This document shows positions 54,200 to 63,235 of a DNA stretch of 64,000 nt, one piece after another; the stretch's first letter is position 1; each line of letters opens with the position of its first letter. This DNA is from Nocardia bovistercoris (lineage in GTDB: Bacteria > Actinomycetota > Actinomycetes > Mycobacteriales > Mycobacteriaceae), in the NCBI RefSeq assembly GCF_015674855.1, contig NZ_JADMLG010000002.1, positions 310,001 through 374,000 of the forward strand, written 5' to 3'. The position numbers and the translations under genes are program-made. The notes beneath the pieces are model-generated. The model saw only the letters and a program-made list of their open reading frames with translations, had not been told where the DNA came from and ran no database searches.

Positions 54200-55576
54200 A
54201 TGACAGCCACGCGCTCTGCCGAATTCGTGAACGCGGTGATCAAGGCATACGACGTCCGCGGAGTGGTCGGTGAACAGATCGATGCGCGATTCGTCGGCGA
54301 TGTCGGCGCCTCGTTCGCGCGCCTCATGCGCGCCGAGGGCGCGTCCCGCGTGGTCATCGGACACGATATGCGCGATTCCTCACCGGAACTCGCCGCCGCC
54401 TTCGCCGCGGGCGTGCGGGACCAGGGCCTGGACGTCACCCATATCGGCCTCGCCTCCACCGACCAGCTCTACTTCGCCTCAGGCAAGCTCGGCTGCCCGG
54501 GCGCGATGTTCACCGCGAGCCACAATCCCGCCCGCTACAACGGCATCAAGCTGTGCCGGGCCAACGCGCTTCCGGTCGGCCAGGACACCGGCCTGAACAC
54601 CATCAAGGACGAACTGGTCTCGGGCGTACCCGCATACGACGGCGCGCGCGGCGCGGCGGACGAGGTGGATCTGCTGGCCGACTACGCGCGGTTCCTGCGC
54701 GAGCTGGTCGAGCTCGACGACATCAGACCGCTCACCATCGCGGTGGACGCGGGCAACGGCATGGGCGGCCACACGGTGCCCGAGGTGCTCGGCGTCCTGT
54801 CGCAGGTCGAGGTCGTCCCCCTGTACTTCGAGTTGGACGGCACCTTCCCCAACCACGAGGCCAATCCCCTCGATCCGGCGAATCTGGTCGATCTCCAGAA
54901 GCTGGTGCGCGAGTCCGGCGCCGATGTCGGCCTCGCCTTCGACGGCGACGCCGACCGCTGCTTCGTGGTTGACGAGCGCGGCGAGCCGGTCTCGCCGTCG
55001 GCGATCACCGCACTCGTCGCCGAACGGGAGCTGGCCAAGGAACCGGGCGCGGTCGTCATCCACAACCTGATCACCTCGCGCGCGGTGCCCGAACTCGTCG
55101 AGGAACTCGGCGGCACGCCGGTGCGTACCCGCGTCGGGCATTCGTTCATCAAGCAGGAGATGGCCGCCACCGGCGCGGTATTCGGCGGCGAGCACTCCGC
55201 GCACTACTACTTCCGCGACTTCTGGGGCGCCGATTCCGGCATGCTCGCCGCGCTGCACGTGCTCGCCGCGCTCGGCGAGAAGGATCGCCCGGTCTCGGAG
55301 CTGATGTCGGCCTATCAGAAATACGCGGCCTCCGGCGAGATCAACTCCACCGTCGCCGACGCCGCGCAGCGCACCGCGGCCGTGCTCGAAGCGTTCGAGA
55401 GCCGCGCGGTCTCGGTGGACCGGCTCGACGGCGTCACCGTGCAACTCCCCGACAACGCGTGGTTCAATCTGCGCGCGTCCAATACCGAACCACTGCTCAG
55501 GTTGAACGTCGAAGCCCGATCGCAGGAGGAAGTAGACGCACTCGTGACCGAGATCCTGAGCATCGTCCGCGCCTGA
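54200..55576 (+). CDS. manB: phosphomannomutase/phosphoglucomutase
   Basis: Interconverts mannose 6-phosphate and mannose 1-phosphate for GDP-mannose, feeding mannosylated lipids and glycoproteins. The 458-residue protein shows the phosphoserine loop TASHNPARYNGIKLC, the metal loop FDGDADRCFVVD, the sugar loop GGEHSAHYYF and the C-terminal phosphate-binding RASNTEPLLRLNVEA. It corresponds to Rv3257c (pmmA/manB). It leads the manB-tobH-manA cluster, with its own leaderless promoter. Confidence 0.93.
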   Translation: MTATRSAEFVNAVIKAYDVRGVVGEQIDARFVGDVGASFARLMRAEGASRVVIGHDMRDSSPELAAAFAAGVRDQGLDVTHIGLASTDQLYFASGKLGCPGAMFTASHNPARYNGIKLCRANALPVGQDTGLNTIKDELVSGVPAYDGARGAADEVDLLADYARFLRELVELDDIRPLTIAVDAGNGMGGHTVPEVLGVLSQVEVVPLYFELDGTFPNHEANPLDPANLVDLQKLVRESGADVGLAFDGDADRCFVVDERGEPVSPSAITALVAERELAKEPGAVVIHNLITSRAVPELVEELGGTPVRTRVGHSFIKQEMAATGAVFGGEHSAHYYFRDFWGADSGMLAALHVLAALGEKDRPVSELMSAYQKYAASGEINSTVADAAQRTAAVLEAFESRAVSVDRLDGVTVQLPDNAWFNLRASNTEPLLRLNVEARSQEEVDALVTEILSIVRA

Positions 55577-55691
55577 CTGGAATAGTGGAATCACAGACAT
55601 TGGATTCGCCCCACGCGGCCTCGATGCGCGCGTTCCGGACGGAACCAGGGCCGGATCAGCTACAGCGCGATGAGGGGAGGTGGGACGCCCG

Positions 55692-56906
55692 ATGATCGCT
55701 GGAACTCCGGTGCTCGATCTCGACGACTCCGCGTCGCTCGAGGCCGCCGACAGCGGTGGCGCCCTCCGTTCGGCAGCCTCCGGCGGTGCCCAGGTCCGGG
55801 CCACCGCGGCGGCCGTGGCCGAAGACGCGCTCGGTCGGCTCGTCGATCTGCGCCCGCGCAGCCTGGTCCTGGTCACCGGTCCCGGTCGCGCCACGCGCGC
55901 CGCGGGCATGCTGATCGCGGCGCTCGGCGGACGCGCAGGCCTCCCGATCGTGCCCGCCGCCTCATTGCCTCCGTGGGTCGGCCCGCTCGACGTGGTGCTG
56001 GTCGCCGGTGACGACGCGGGCGATCCGAGCCTGATCGACGCCGTCGACCGCGCCCAGCGCCGCGGCGCGGAAGTGGTGGTCGCCGCACCGCTCGAGGGTC
56101 CGTTGCGCACTGCCGCCGGTCGGCGCACTGCACTGCTCGAGCCGCGTGTCCCGGTACTCGACCACAATCGGCTGCTGCGCTATCTCGCGGCCGTCATCGC
56201 GGTGCTGCGCGCGGTCGACCCGACGCGTTCCGGCGCGGCCACGCCCGACCTCACGGCGCTCGCCGACGTCCTCGACGCCGAAGCACTGCGCGACGCGCCG
56301 CAGAACGAGGTGTTCCACAATCCCGCCAAGACCCTGGCGGCGCGGATGCAGGAGCGCGCCGTGGTGTTCTCCGGCGACTCCCCCGCCGCCACCGAACTCG
56401 CCGAACACTGCGCCGAAGTGCTGTTGCGCGCCGCGGGCCGGGTGGCGACGGCGGTGGATCTGCCCGAGGCGGTCGCCGCCAACGGCGTCATGGCCGACGC
56501 GGCGGGCGGATCGACACCCGATTTCGATCCGCTGTTCCACGACGAGGAGCTCGACGGGCCCGCACCGGTGGACCGGGTGCGGATCTTCGTGCTCAGCACC
56601 GATCCCGATCAGGCCGCCGCGCGCCGCAGGCTCGCGGTCTTCGGCGGCTCGGGTCCGGTCGACGCGGACCTGGTCAACGCCGATGTCGACCTGCTACAGA
56701 ACACGCTCAGCGATCCGGCGGGCCCGACCCCGGCGCGGGTCGACGAGGCAGGCGTGCCGTTGCCAGGATCGGCCACCCACAGCACCGAACTGGAGCAGCT
56801 CGCCGTGCTCGCCCTCAGAATCGAAATGGCCGCCGCCTACCTCAGGCTGATCGGGCGCGGCGGCGCCCCCGCCACCGACGAACGGTACGACGGGGGACGC
56901 TACTAG
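55692..56906 (+). CDS. TobH-like SIS-domain protein of the mannose cluster (Rv3256c-like)
   Basis: A 404-residue protein between the mutase and isomerase genes. The middle (PLDVVLVAGDDAGDPSLIDA, RGAEVVVAAPLEGPL) resembles a sugar isomerase (SIS) fold such as bifunctional phosphoglucose/phosphomannose isomerases, but no complete active site is evident. GGGGAGG lies upstream of ATG 55692. The stop overlaps the GTG of manA by one base, implying coupled translation. Its role is unproven; regulation of hexose-phosphate flow is a guess from context. Confidence 0.72.
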   Translation: MIAGTPVLDLDDSASLEAADSGGALRSAASGGAQVRATAAAVAEDALGRLVDLRPRSLVLVTGPGRATRAAGMLIAALGGRAGLPIVPAASLPPWVGPLDVVLVAGDDAGDPSLIDAVDRAQRRGAEVVVAAPLEGPLRTAAGRRTALLEPRVPVLDHNRLLRYLAAVIAVLRAVDPTRSGAATPDLTALADVLDAEALRDAPQNEVFHNPAKTLAARMQERAVVFSGDSPAATELAEHCAEVLLRAAGRVATAVDLPEAVAANGVMADAAGGSTPDFDPLFHDEELDGPAPVDRVRIFVLSTDPDQAAARRRLAVFGGSGPVDADLVNADVDLLQNTLSDPAGPTPARVDEAGVPLPGSATHSTELEQLAVLALRIEMAAAYLRLIGRGGAPATDERYDGGRY

Positions 56907-58126
56907 TGCACGAACTCGTTGGTGCACTGCGTACCTACGCATGGGGTTCGCGCACCGCGCTCGCTCAGCTGTGCGGCAGGCCGGTGCCGTCGGCCCATCC
57001 CGAGGCCGAACTGTGGTTCGGCGCGCACCCCGCCGATCCGGCGCACGTGCGCGGACTCGACGGCGTCACCACCTCATTGCTGGAGTTGGTCGCGGGCGAT
57101 CCGGACCGCGAACTCGGCGCCGCCGCACCGGCCTTCGACGGGAAGCTGCCGTTCCTGCTGAAGATCCTCGCCGCCGAGGAACCGCTGTCCCTGCAGGCGC
57201 ATCCGAGCGCCGCGCAGGCGCGTTCCGGTTTCGAGCAGGAGAACCGGGCGAAGGTGCCCCTGGATTCGCCGATGCGCAACTACCGCGACGACAACCACAA
57301 ACCGGAACTGGTGGTGGCGCTGGAGCGGTTCGAGGCGCTCGCGGGATTCCGTGATCCACGCCGGACCGTCGAACTGTTGCGGGCGCTCCAGGTGCCGCAG
57401 CTCGGGTGGTATGCGGATCTACTGGCGGCGCAACCGGATTCGGCGGGTCTGCGGACCTTGTTCACGACCTGGATCACGCTGCCGCACGGGGTGCTGTCCG
57501 CCCTGCTGCCCGCGGTGCTCGACGGATGCGTGCGATACCTGTCGGGCAAGGGTTCACGAGAATTCGCCGCCGAGGCGCGCACCGCGCTGGAACTCGCCGA
57601 GGCGTATCCGGGTGACGCGGGCGTGCTCGCGGCGCTGCTGCTCAACCGCCTCACCCTCGAACCCGGTCAGGGGCTGTTCCTCGCCGCCGGAAATCTGCAC
57701 GCCTACCTGCGCGGACTCGGCGTGGAGATCATGGCGAACTCCGACAACGTGCTGCGCGGCGGGCTCACCCCGAAACACGTCGACGTGCCCGAACTGTTGC
57801 GGGTCCTGGATTTCGAGCCGATCGACCTGCCCGTCATCCTGCCCGAACCCGCGGGCGACGGATCGGTGCGCTATCGCACACCCGCACCCGAATTCGCGCT
57901 GCACCGCTTCGACCTGGCCGCCGGTTCCGGGCAGGTGCCGCTGCACGACGGCCCCGGCATCGTGCTGTGCACATCGGGCGTCGTCCGACTGCTGCGCGAC
58001 GGCGCCGAACTGCTCGTCACACGCGGCGGCGGTGCGTGGATCTCCGCCGCCGACAGCGCTATTCGAGCGCAGGCGGTGGACGGGCCAGCGCAGTTCTTCT
58101 GCGCGTGCGTCGGCCGGACGAACTGA
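56906..58126 (+). CDS. manA: mannose-6-phosphate isomerase, class I
   Basis: Zinc enzyme linking fructose 6-phosphate to mannose 6-phosphate. The 406-residue cupin protein has the Q-x-H motif SLQAHPSAAQA, YRDDNHKPELVVALERFEAL with Glu and His ligands, and GNLHAYLRGLGVEIMANSDN plus LRGGLTPKHVDVPELLRVLD. The GTG start overlaps the last base of the upstream stop codon. Together with the mutase it forms a complete route from fructose 6-phosphate to mannose 1-phosphate. Confidence 0.93.
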   Translation: MHELVGALRTYAWGSRTALAQLCGRPVPSAHPEAELWFGAHPADPAHVRGLDGVTTSLLELVAGDPDRELGAAAPAFDGKLPFLLKILAAEEPLSLQAHPSAAQARSGFEQENRAKVPLDSPMRNYRDDNHKPELVVALERFEALAGFRDPRRTVELLRALQVPQLGWYADLLAAQPDSAGLRTLFTTWITLPHGVLSALLPAVLDGCVRYLSGKGSREFAAEARTALELAEAYPGDAGVLAALLLNRLTLEPGQGLFLAAGNLHAYLRGLGVEIMANSDNVLRGGLTPKHVDVPELLRVLDFEPIDLPVILPEPAGDGSVRYRTPAPEFALHRFDLAAGSGQVPLHDGPGIVLCTSGVVRLLRDGAELLVTRGGGAWISAADSAIRAQAVDGPAQFFCACVGRTN

Positions 58127-58239
58127 TCGGACGCTGATCTTCGCGCCCGAATGTGGCGTGCGCCCTCGGGGGTGGGCTCCGGCGGCCGCGACACGCTAAG
58201 TTAACCGGGTCGGTGCGACGAGGAGAGGACATTCCAGAC

Positions 58240-59163
58240 ATGTCTGCTGGTGGCGGCAAGAAGGCGATTATCGCGGCGTTGACGGCGAACGCCGGTATCG
58301 CGGCGGCGAAGTTCGTCGGTGCGGCGATCACCGGTTCGGCGTCGATGCTGGCCGAGGCCGTGCACTCGGTCGCCGACACCTCCAACCAGGGCCTGCTGCT
58401 GTTCGGGCAGAACCGGGCCGAACAGGAGGCCGACGAACTGCACCAGTTCGGATACGGGCGCAGCCGCTACTTCTACTCGTTCGTGGTCGCGCTGGTGCTG
58501 TTCACCCTCGGTTCGGTCTACGCGATCTACGAGGGCATCCACAAGGTCCAGCATCCGGAGGAACTGACCTCGCCGCTGGTCGCGGTGGTAATCCTGGTGA
58601 TCGCGGTCGGTTTGGAGACCTACAGCTTCACGACCGCCATCAAGGAGTCGCGCCCGCTCAAGGGTTCCAGCACGTGGTGGCGTTTCATCCACACCTCGCG
58701 CAGTCCCGAACTGCCCGTGGTGCTGCTCGAGGATCTGGGCGCTCTCGTCGGCCTCGTCTTCGCCCTCGTCGGCGTCGGCCTTTCGATCGTCGTCGACCCG
58801 ATCTGGGACGGTATCGGCACCCTCGCCATCGGCGGCCTGCTCGGTGTCATCGCCGTCATCCTCATCATCGAGATGCACAGCCTGCTCATCGGCGAAGGCG
58901 CCACCCCCGATGAGGACCGCCTGATCCGCGAGAACCTGGTCGACGGCGAACACATCGACCGTGTGATCCACCTCAAGTCCCAGTACCTGGGCCCCGAGGA
59001 AATCCTGGTCGCCGCCAAACTCTCCTTCACCCCCGATCTCGATATCGCCACCATAGCCACGGCCATCGACGCCGCCGAAGCCCGAGTCCGAGCGGCCGTC
59101 CCCGCCGCCCGCCGCATCTACCTCGAACCCGACCTCTACCGCGAACACCTCGCGACGAAGTAG
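58240..59163 (+). CDS. cation diffusion facilitator transporter
   Basis: A 307-residue CDF-family efflux protein for divalent metals. Six membrane segments lie between residues about 10 and 215. The TM2 site AEAVHSVADTSNQ carries H-x3-D and TM5 has LLEDLGALVGLVFAL with Asp, matching the zinc/iron-type H-D-...-D arrangement. The C-terminal cytoplasmic domain (residues 225-307) has AVPAARRIYLEPDLYR. GAGGAGAG precedes ATG 58240. The metal is not assigned; Zn(II) or Fe(II) would be typical. Confidence 0.85.
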   Translation: MSAGGGKKAIIAALTANAGIAAAKFVGAAITGSASMLAEAVHSVADTSNQGLLLFGQNRAEQEADELHQFGYGRSRYFYSFVVALVLFTLGSVYAIYEGIHKVQHPEELTSPLVAVVILVIAVGLETYSFTTAIKESRPLKGSSTWWRFIHTSRSPELPVVLLEDLGALVGLVFALVGVGLSIVVDPIWDGIGTLAIGGLLGVIAVILIIEMHSLLIGEGATPDEDRLIRENLVDGEHIDRVIHLKSQYLGPEEILVAAKLSFTPDLDIATIATAIDAAEARVRAAVPAARRIYLEPDLYREHLATK

Positions 59164-59185
59164 AAACGTCGGCGGCGCGTGGTCG

Positions 59186-59440
59186 TCAGCGCACCCAGGC
59201 CACATGGACGACCACCACGCGTCGTTCCTGTTCGAGAACGACGTACACGGCGAGACCGGCACCGTCCGGGCCGAAGACCATTCGGCGCATTTCCCCGTCC
59301 GGAATGTCGTCGCTGTAGGGCGGGCCCTCCCACGGCGTCAGTTCCAGAAACGCGATGAGTTCGGCATAGTCCACCGCCACTTCTACTGGCAAGCCTCCGA
59401 CCTGAGCCAGCGCGTCGGACACTATTTCGTACTGATACAC
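59186..59440 (-). CDS. RelE/ParE-like small toxin candidate
   Basis: An 84-residue protein ending in the beta strands RMVFGPDGAGLAVYVVLEQE and RRVVVVHVAWVR, a pattern like ParE/RelE toxins, preceded by an acidic helical half (VAVDYAELIAFLELTP). It starts 9 nt after the stop of the upstream DUF6247-like gene on the same strand. GTG 59440 lacks an independent ribosome-binding site, which suits coupled translation. The usual basic catalytic residues are sparse, so the toxin call is moderate. Confidence 0.5.
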   Translation of the reverse strand: MYQYEIVSDALAQVGGLPVEVAVDYAELIAFLELTPWEGPPYSDDIPDGEMRRMVFGPDGAGLAVYVVLEQERRVVVVHVAWVR

Positions 59441-59449
59441 CCCTGCGGA

Positions 59450-59788
59450 CTATCGACCAAGTCGCGCATTGATAAGCGCACGGTGCTCGGCCGCGCCGAT
59501 AGTCTCCACGGCACGACCCGCCTTCAGGTCGGCGACCTGTCGCAGCATCCGCAGGTGAGCTTCCGCGCCGTGGCGCTGAGTGATCTCGGCGATTCTGCGG
59601 AAGGCGGCCAGCACGGCCAGCACACCCGTGAGATCGAGAGACTCGGCCGCCGCCGACATTTCTTCGCTGTACCGGCGCAGGAACTCGGCCTGTTCCTCGC
59701 CGACCAATGCATCATGGATGGCGCGCGGCGTCGAGCCCGCCAGCAACGCGGGATGCGTCGATGGCTTGAACGACTCGGGTGAGGCCAT
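59450..59788 (-). CDS. DUF6247-like protein, antitoxin candidate
   Basis: A 112-residue protein. STHPALLAGSTPRAIHDALV, then EEQAEFLRRYSEEMSAAAES and GVLAVLAAFRRIAEITQRHG match actinobacterial DUF6247 as remembered, a helical family often next to small toxins. TACAGT lies 6 nt before ATG 59788, so the mRNA is leaderless. With the following RelE-like gene it forms a probable type II toxin-antitoxin pair. No ribbon-helix-helix motif is evident at the N-terminus. Confidence 0.6.
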   Translation of the reverse strand: MASPESFKPSTHPALLAGSTPRAIHDALVGEEQAEFLRRYSEEMSAAAESLDLTGVLAVLAAFRRIAEITQRHGAEAHLRMLRQVADLKAGRAVETIGAAEHRALINARLGR

Positions 59789-59985
59789 CTCGATACTGTA
59801 GCCCAACCCTGCGACACGTAGAGCGTTCGAGCAGGTCATAGCGCTTTCCACCTCCATACTCGCCGTCCGGACCGAGACTCCGGTTGTTCGATTCCGACCG
59901 AGTCGGGACATCATCCACTCATTTCGCAGACTGACAGCGGTCTCGGTGCGTAGCGCTCCGCACCGAGACCGAATGTCGTTGGGGG

Positions 59986-60195
59986 TCAGGCGTTGCCGGT
60001 GGCGGTGGCCTCGCGGGTGCGGGTGAGGAAGGTGTCCCATTCCGCCGGGGTGAAGACCAGGGCGGGGGCTGCGGGGGCCTTCGAGTCACGTACGCCGACG
60101 GAACCGCCGTCGAGGTGGGCGACCTCGACGCAATCGCGGGAACCGCTGCAGTAGGTGCTCTTGTACCACTGTGCCGTGGACAGGTCGAACGTCAT
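59986..60195 (-). CDS. DUF397-domain protein
   Basis: A 69-residue protein with WYKSTYCSGSRDCVEVAHLD and VGVRDSKAPAAPALVFTPAEWDTFL, the signature of DUF397. These small proteins pair with XRE regulators of the WhiJ/DUF5753 type in actinobacteria. Its ATG overlaps the upstream regulator's stop as ATGA, confirming the pair. Confidence 0.88.
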   Translation of the reverse strand: MTFDLSTAQWYKSTYCSGSRDCVEVAHLDGGSVGVRDSKAPAAPALVFTPAEWDTFLTRTREATATGNA

Positions 60196-61070
60196 CGGGT
60201 CAACTCCTTCAGGATGTGTGTCATCACGGTGCGACTATCGTTCTCGGCCAACACGATTCGTTGAAGTCGCGTGCATGCGTCCCGGTATATGGCGACTTCG
60301 GACTCCTTCTCCAGATACAGCCCGCCCGTGTACCCCTGCACGAAGACGATTGGCGGTTCAGTCAAATGGGCACGCGGATGCGGCGGGAACTCCATCAAGA
60401 CGAAGTTATTCGTGATCATGCCGATGTGCATCCCCACCGATTTCGGGACCAGTCGGATGGAGATGTTTTCCAGTGTACCGAATTCCAGTAGATGGCGTAT
60501 CTGGGTTGCCATAACTTCCGGGCCGCCGATCGGTCTGCACAACGCCAACTCGTCCGCAATAATCGAGAGCTGGATCGGGTTCTCGGTATCGGCCAGGCGA
60601 ACCTTCCGGTGTTGCGAGAGCTCGATGCGTCGCTCGACCTCCGAGGTATCCATATTCGGAAACTCCGACCACAGCACCTCACGTCGGTACTCGACCGTCT
60701 GCAACAACCCCGGCACCAGCAGCGGCTGGTACGAGGTCAGCCGCTGCGCCGACTGCTCCAACCCGACGAACAGGTTGAAGTCCTGTGGGATCGCGTCGTC
60801 GAACGCGTTCCACCAGCCTTTACTCTGCGCCTCCTCGGCCAGGCCGAGGAGCACGGCGATCTTGGCGTCGTCCGCCCCGTACACCTGACACAGCCGTTCG
60901 ACGTCGATGAGCCGCAGCCGGACCGGCTGTCCGGTCTCCATCCGCCAGATGGTTTGTTTACCGACCGATATGGCTTTCTTCGCCTCGTCCATGGTAATTC
61001 CGGCGGCTTCGCGGAGTGCATTCAGTTCCCTGCCGAGCAACCGTCGCGGCAGAGTGGAACTAGCCCCCAT
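60192..61070 (-). CDS. XRE-family regulator with DUF5753 domain (WhiJ-like)
   Basis: A 292-residue protein. The N-terminal HTH (residues 11-67) has RELNALREAAGITMDEAKKA and IWRMETGQPVRLRLIDVERL; residues 100-290 form the DUF5753 module (LTSYQPLLVPGLLQTVEYRR, YTGGLYLEKESEVAIYRDAC). Together with DUF397 it forms one of the many WhiJ-type regulatory pairs of actinobacteria, whose signals are unknown. An AGAAGGGG element precedes ATG 61070. Confidence 0.88.
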   Translation of the reverse strand: MGASSTLPRRLLGRELNALREAAGITMDEAKKAISVGKQTIWRMETGQPVRLRLIDVERLCQVYGADDAKIAVLLGLAEEAQSKGWWNAFDDAIPQDFNLFVGLEQSAQRLTSYQPLLVPGLLQTVEYRREVLWSEFPNMDTSEVERRIELSQHRKVRLADTENPIQLSIIADELALCRPIGGPEVMATQIRHLLEFGTLENISIRLVPKSVGMHIGMITNNFVLMEFPPHPRAHLTEPPIVFVQGYTGGLYLEKESEVAIYRDACTRLQRIVLAENDSRTVMTHILKELTR

Positions 61071-61321
61071 TTTCTGGACCCCTTCTTATTGATCGGTTCC
61101 CATTGGAACTCGACGCGAGTACCAATTGGAACCAGGCTCGATTTTCGTGGACAAGTAGTCCGGAACGCTTTCGACCGTCGGCATGTCGATGGTCTGCTGA
61201 ATAGGCGCCCGGTACAGACGGTTCGACGCCTCGACACGTGAACCGTTACCCGCCGCCACGGAGCGAAGGGGTCGGCGGGTACCGGCGCACTTTACCTCAA
61301 CAACAAATGCAGGGAGTCCAC

Positions 61322-61471
61322 TTGACCGCACCACCGGTTCTCGACGAGCTCATCGGCCGCCGCCGCGCGGCCGCCACGCCGCAGGCGTCCGTCTCCACGC
61401 ATCGCCGCACCGTCGTGGCGGCCGGAATGCCGAACGCGCGCAACGCATGCGACGTACAGCAGGCACGATGA
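61322..61471 (+). CDS. small unknown protein leading a three-gene operon
   Basis: A 49-residue protein from TTG 61322 (GGGAG 6 nt upstream; ATG 61307 is an alternative). LDELIGRRRAAATPQASVST is basic and the whole is polar. Evidence that it is real is its 4-nt ATGA overlap with the next gene, repeated again at the following junction. No family recognised. Confidence 0.45.
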   Translation: MTAPPVLDELIGRRRAAATPQASVSTHRRTVVAAGMPNARNACDVQQAR

Positions 61472-61959
61472 CCGATCCGTGCCTCGGTTTCGCGGACACG
61501 CCTCGCGCGCGCTGCGAGTACTACCGCAAGGTCTGTGAGCTGCCCGCCGTGGTCGATCCGCGCCACGGCGGCATCACCTTCCGCGCCGGACTCGTATGGG
61601 GCCTGATGATGGCCTCCGAGTTGGGCCGCAGGGTGAAGCTCGAGTTGGAGCGCACCGGGCGCGGCGGCGGGCCGATCGTGTCGCATCCGCGCAGCGGGAC
61701 ATGGTGTTTCCTGGTGCGCTCCGATATCCCGACCACCCGCCTCACCGAGGACGCGGCGCTGTTCCGCAGCGGCGTGCGGGTGATCGCCGACGGCGCCGTC
61801 ATCGCCCTACCGTCCCCCGTCGACACCGATCCGGCCTACCGAGCGTGGATCAGCGCCGCGCACAGCCCTTTTCGTCCCTCCGGAATGTCCGTCCTGGAAG
61901 CCGTCGGCGTGTGCGCCGACCGCCGCCTCCCCCTCAACGAAACCCCGAGTCCGAAATGA
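61468..61959 (+). CDS. unknown actinobacterial protein of the three-gene operon
   Basis: A 163-residue protein. ARCEYYRKVCELPAVVDPRH, then GGPIVSHPRSGTWCFLVRSD and GAVIALPSPVDTDPAYRAWI recall a family found in Nocardia, sometimes mislabelled as RNA polymerase beta subunit and loosely like the N-terminal part of DNA primase/polymerase proteins. I cannot name a function. It overlaps its neighbours on both sides by ATGA. Confidence 0.6.
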   Translation: MTDPCLGFADTPRARCEYYRKVCELPAVVDPRHGGITFRAGLVWGLMMASELGRRVKLELERTGRGGGPIVSHPRSGTWCFLVRSDIPTTRLTEDAALFRSGVRVIADGAVIALPSPVDTDPAYRAWISAAHSPFRPSGMSVLEAVGVCADRRLPLNETPSPK

Positions 61960-62492
61960 ACACAGCACCCGAAGACACCTCGCCCCGCCCGCAGGAACCC
62001 GACGTGCACCTGTCGATCTTCCTGCACGGCATCCGCTTCGATTTCATCGCCTGCGACACCGCCGCCCGCGCCTTCGTCCGCGACCACAACCGCCGCAGCC
62101 ACGTCGACGCGGCATCGATCGAACCGCTCGCGGCGGGCGCGACGCACCCGCGCCTCCCCAACGAACGGCTCTACCTCGACCCGCCACCCGATTACCACAC
62201 CACCCGACTCGACGGCGCGGAAGCCCGCTGGTTCGCCCGCGAAGGCGTCGTCCGCGTGGTCTCGGTCACCGACGCGTCCGGATACACCGTGCCCCTGCAC
62301 GGTTTCGACCTCGGCGCCTGCATAGACCACATGCCCCGCAAACTGTGGCACCTCGTGCGCCGCCGCCACGAGGCCATCGAAGACGAAATGCGAGGACGGC
62401 TGGTGTCGAGCGTGGAAACGCTGTTCGAGGAACTCATTCGCCGCACCCCCGTCCGCACCGACCGCAGGCCAACGGCCGTGGTCAGCGTGTGA
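61956..62492 (+). CDS. unknown protein ending the three-gene operon
   Basis: A 178-residue soluble protein with DVHLSIFLHGIRFDFIACDT at the start, RWFAREGVVRVVSVTDASGY in the middle and LWHLVRRRHEAIEDEMRGRL near the end. The mixed beta-then-helical layout gives no recognisable domain. The ATG overlaps the preceding stop. The operon is oriented away from the WhiJ-like pair, with a 250-nt divergent promoter region between. Confidence 0.55.
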   Translation: MNTAPEDTSPRPQEPDVHLSIFLHGIRFDFIACDTAARAFVRDHNRRSHVDAASIEPLAAGATHPRLPNERLYLDPPPDYHTTRLDGAEARWFAREGVVRVVSVTDASGYTVPLHGFDLGACIDHMPRKLWHLVRRRHEAIEDEMRGRLVSSVETLFEELIRRTPVRTDRRPTAVVSV

Positions 62493-62683
62493 GTACGAGC
62501 ACATCCCGCGCCGAGCCCAGGCACCCTGCCGCGCACAGGCACCGGTCGGGCGATCGAGCGGCCGCCGATGGAACGACAGCCACGCGAATCCACACAGGTC
62601 ACGGCTCCGTCGGAGACCAAGCCCCTACCCTGAGCACGTCGAACCGGTACAGCCGGCACGTGAGACGGAACGGGGTAACGACA

Positions 62684-63211
62684 ATGGGCGACGGCGAACA
62701 ACTGAACCTGGACTTCCACGTAGAGCAGACCGCATGGGGTAAATGGGTCGATCCCGAACGCCGCGCCGCACAGGTCGGCAAGTTCATGGAATACGCGGGA
62801 CTGCCGAAGCTTCCGGCGCGACCATGGCCGGAAGGCTCACCCGAGGTCGAACGGATAGACCCGCTCGTCGCCGCACTGTTCCCCGACTTGGCCACCGCCA
62901 TGGCGCCCGAGAACACCGACCTGGCCGACATGTTCATCTGCTTCATGGGCGAATGCTTCATAAAATACGCGGGCGCGCGATGGTTCGACGAGGAATGGTT
63001 CGGCCGCGAATATTCCTTCTACGATGACGTGAATCCGGCCCTGTTGTTCGATAACCACGACGAAGATATCAGAACCGCATGGCGATTCATGGACAACATG
63101 ATCGGATATCACCCGGGAGACCATAACGGAATGTTCTCCTATTTTGTTGCCGCACTGCATGAATACCAGGGCTATTACCACGACAAGCATCGCGAGGATG
63201 CCTCGACATAG
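62684..63211 (+). CDS. acidic immunity-like protein upstream of a toxin-like gene
   Basis: A 175-residue strongly acidic protein rich in Trp, Phe and Tyr (DMFICFMGECFIKYAGARWF, EEWFGREYSFYDDVNPALLF, AALHEYQGYYHDK). Such composition is typical of immunity proteins of polymorphic toxin systems, which neutralise basic nuclease toxins. No named family is recognised. It begins after a TACCCT element near 62624 and ends 24 nt before the toxin-like gene on the same strand. GC content falls sharply from here to the window edge. Confidence 0.55.
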   Translation: MGDGEQLNLDFHVEQTAWGKWVDPERRAAQVGKFMEYAGLPKLPARPWPEGSPEVERIDPLVAALFPDLATAMAPENTDLADMFICFMGECFIKYAGARWFDEEWFGREYSFYDDVNPALLFDNHDEDIRTAWRFMDNMIGYHPGDHNGMFSYFVAALHEYQGYYHDKHREDAST

Positions 63212-63235
63212 CCCTCCACAGCGCTAGGGGGGTAC

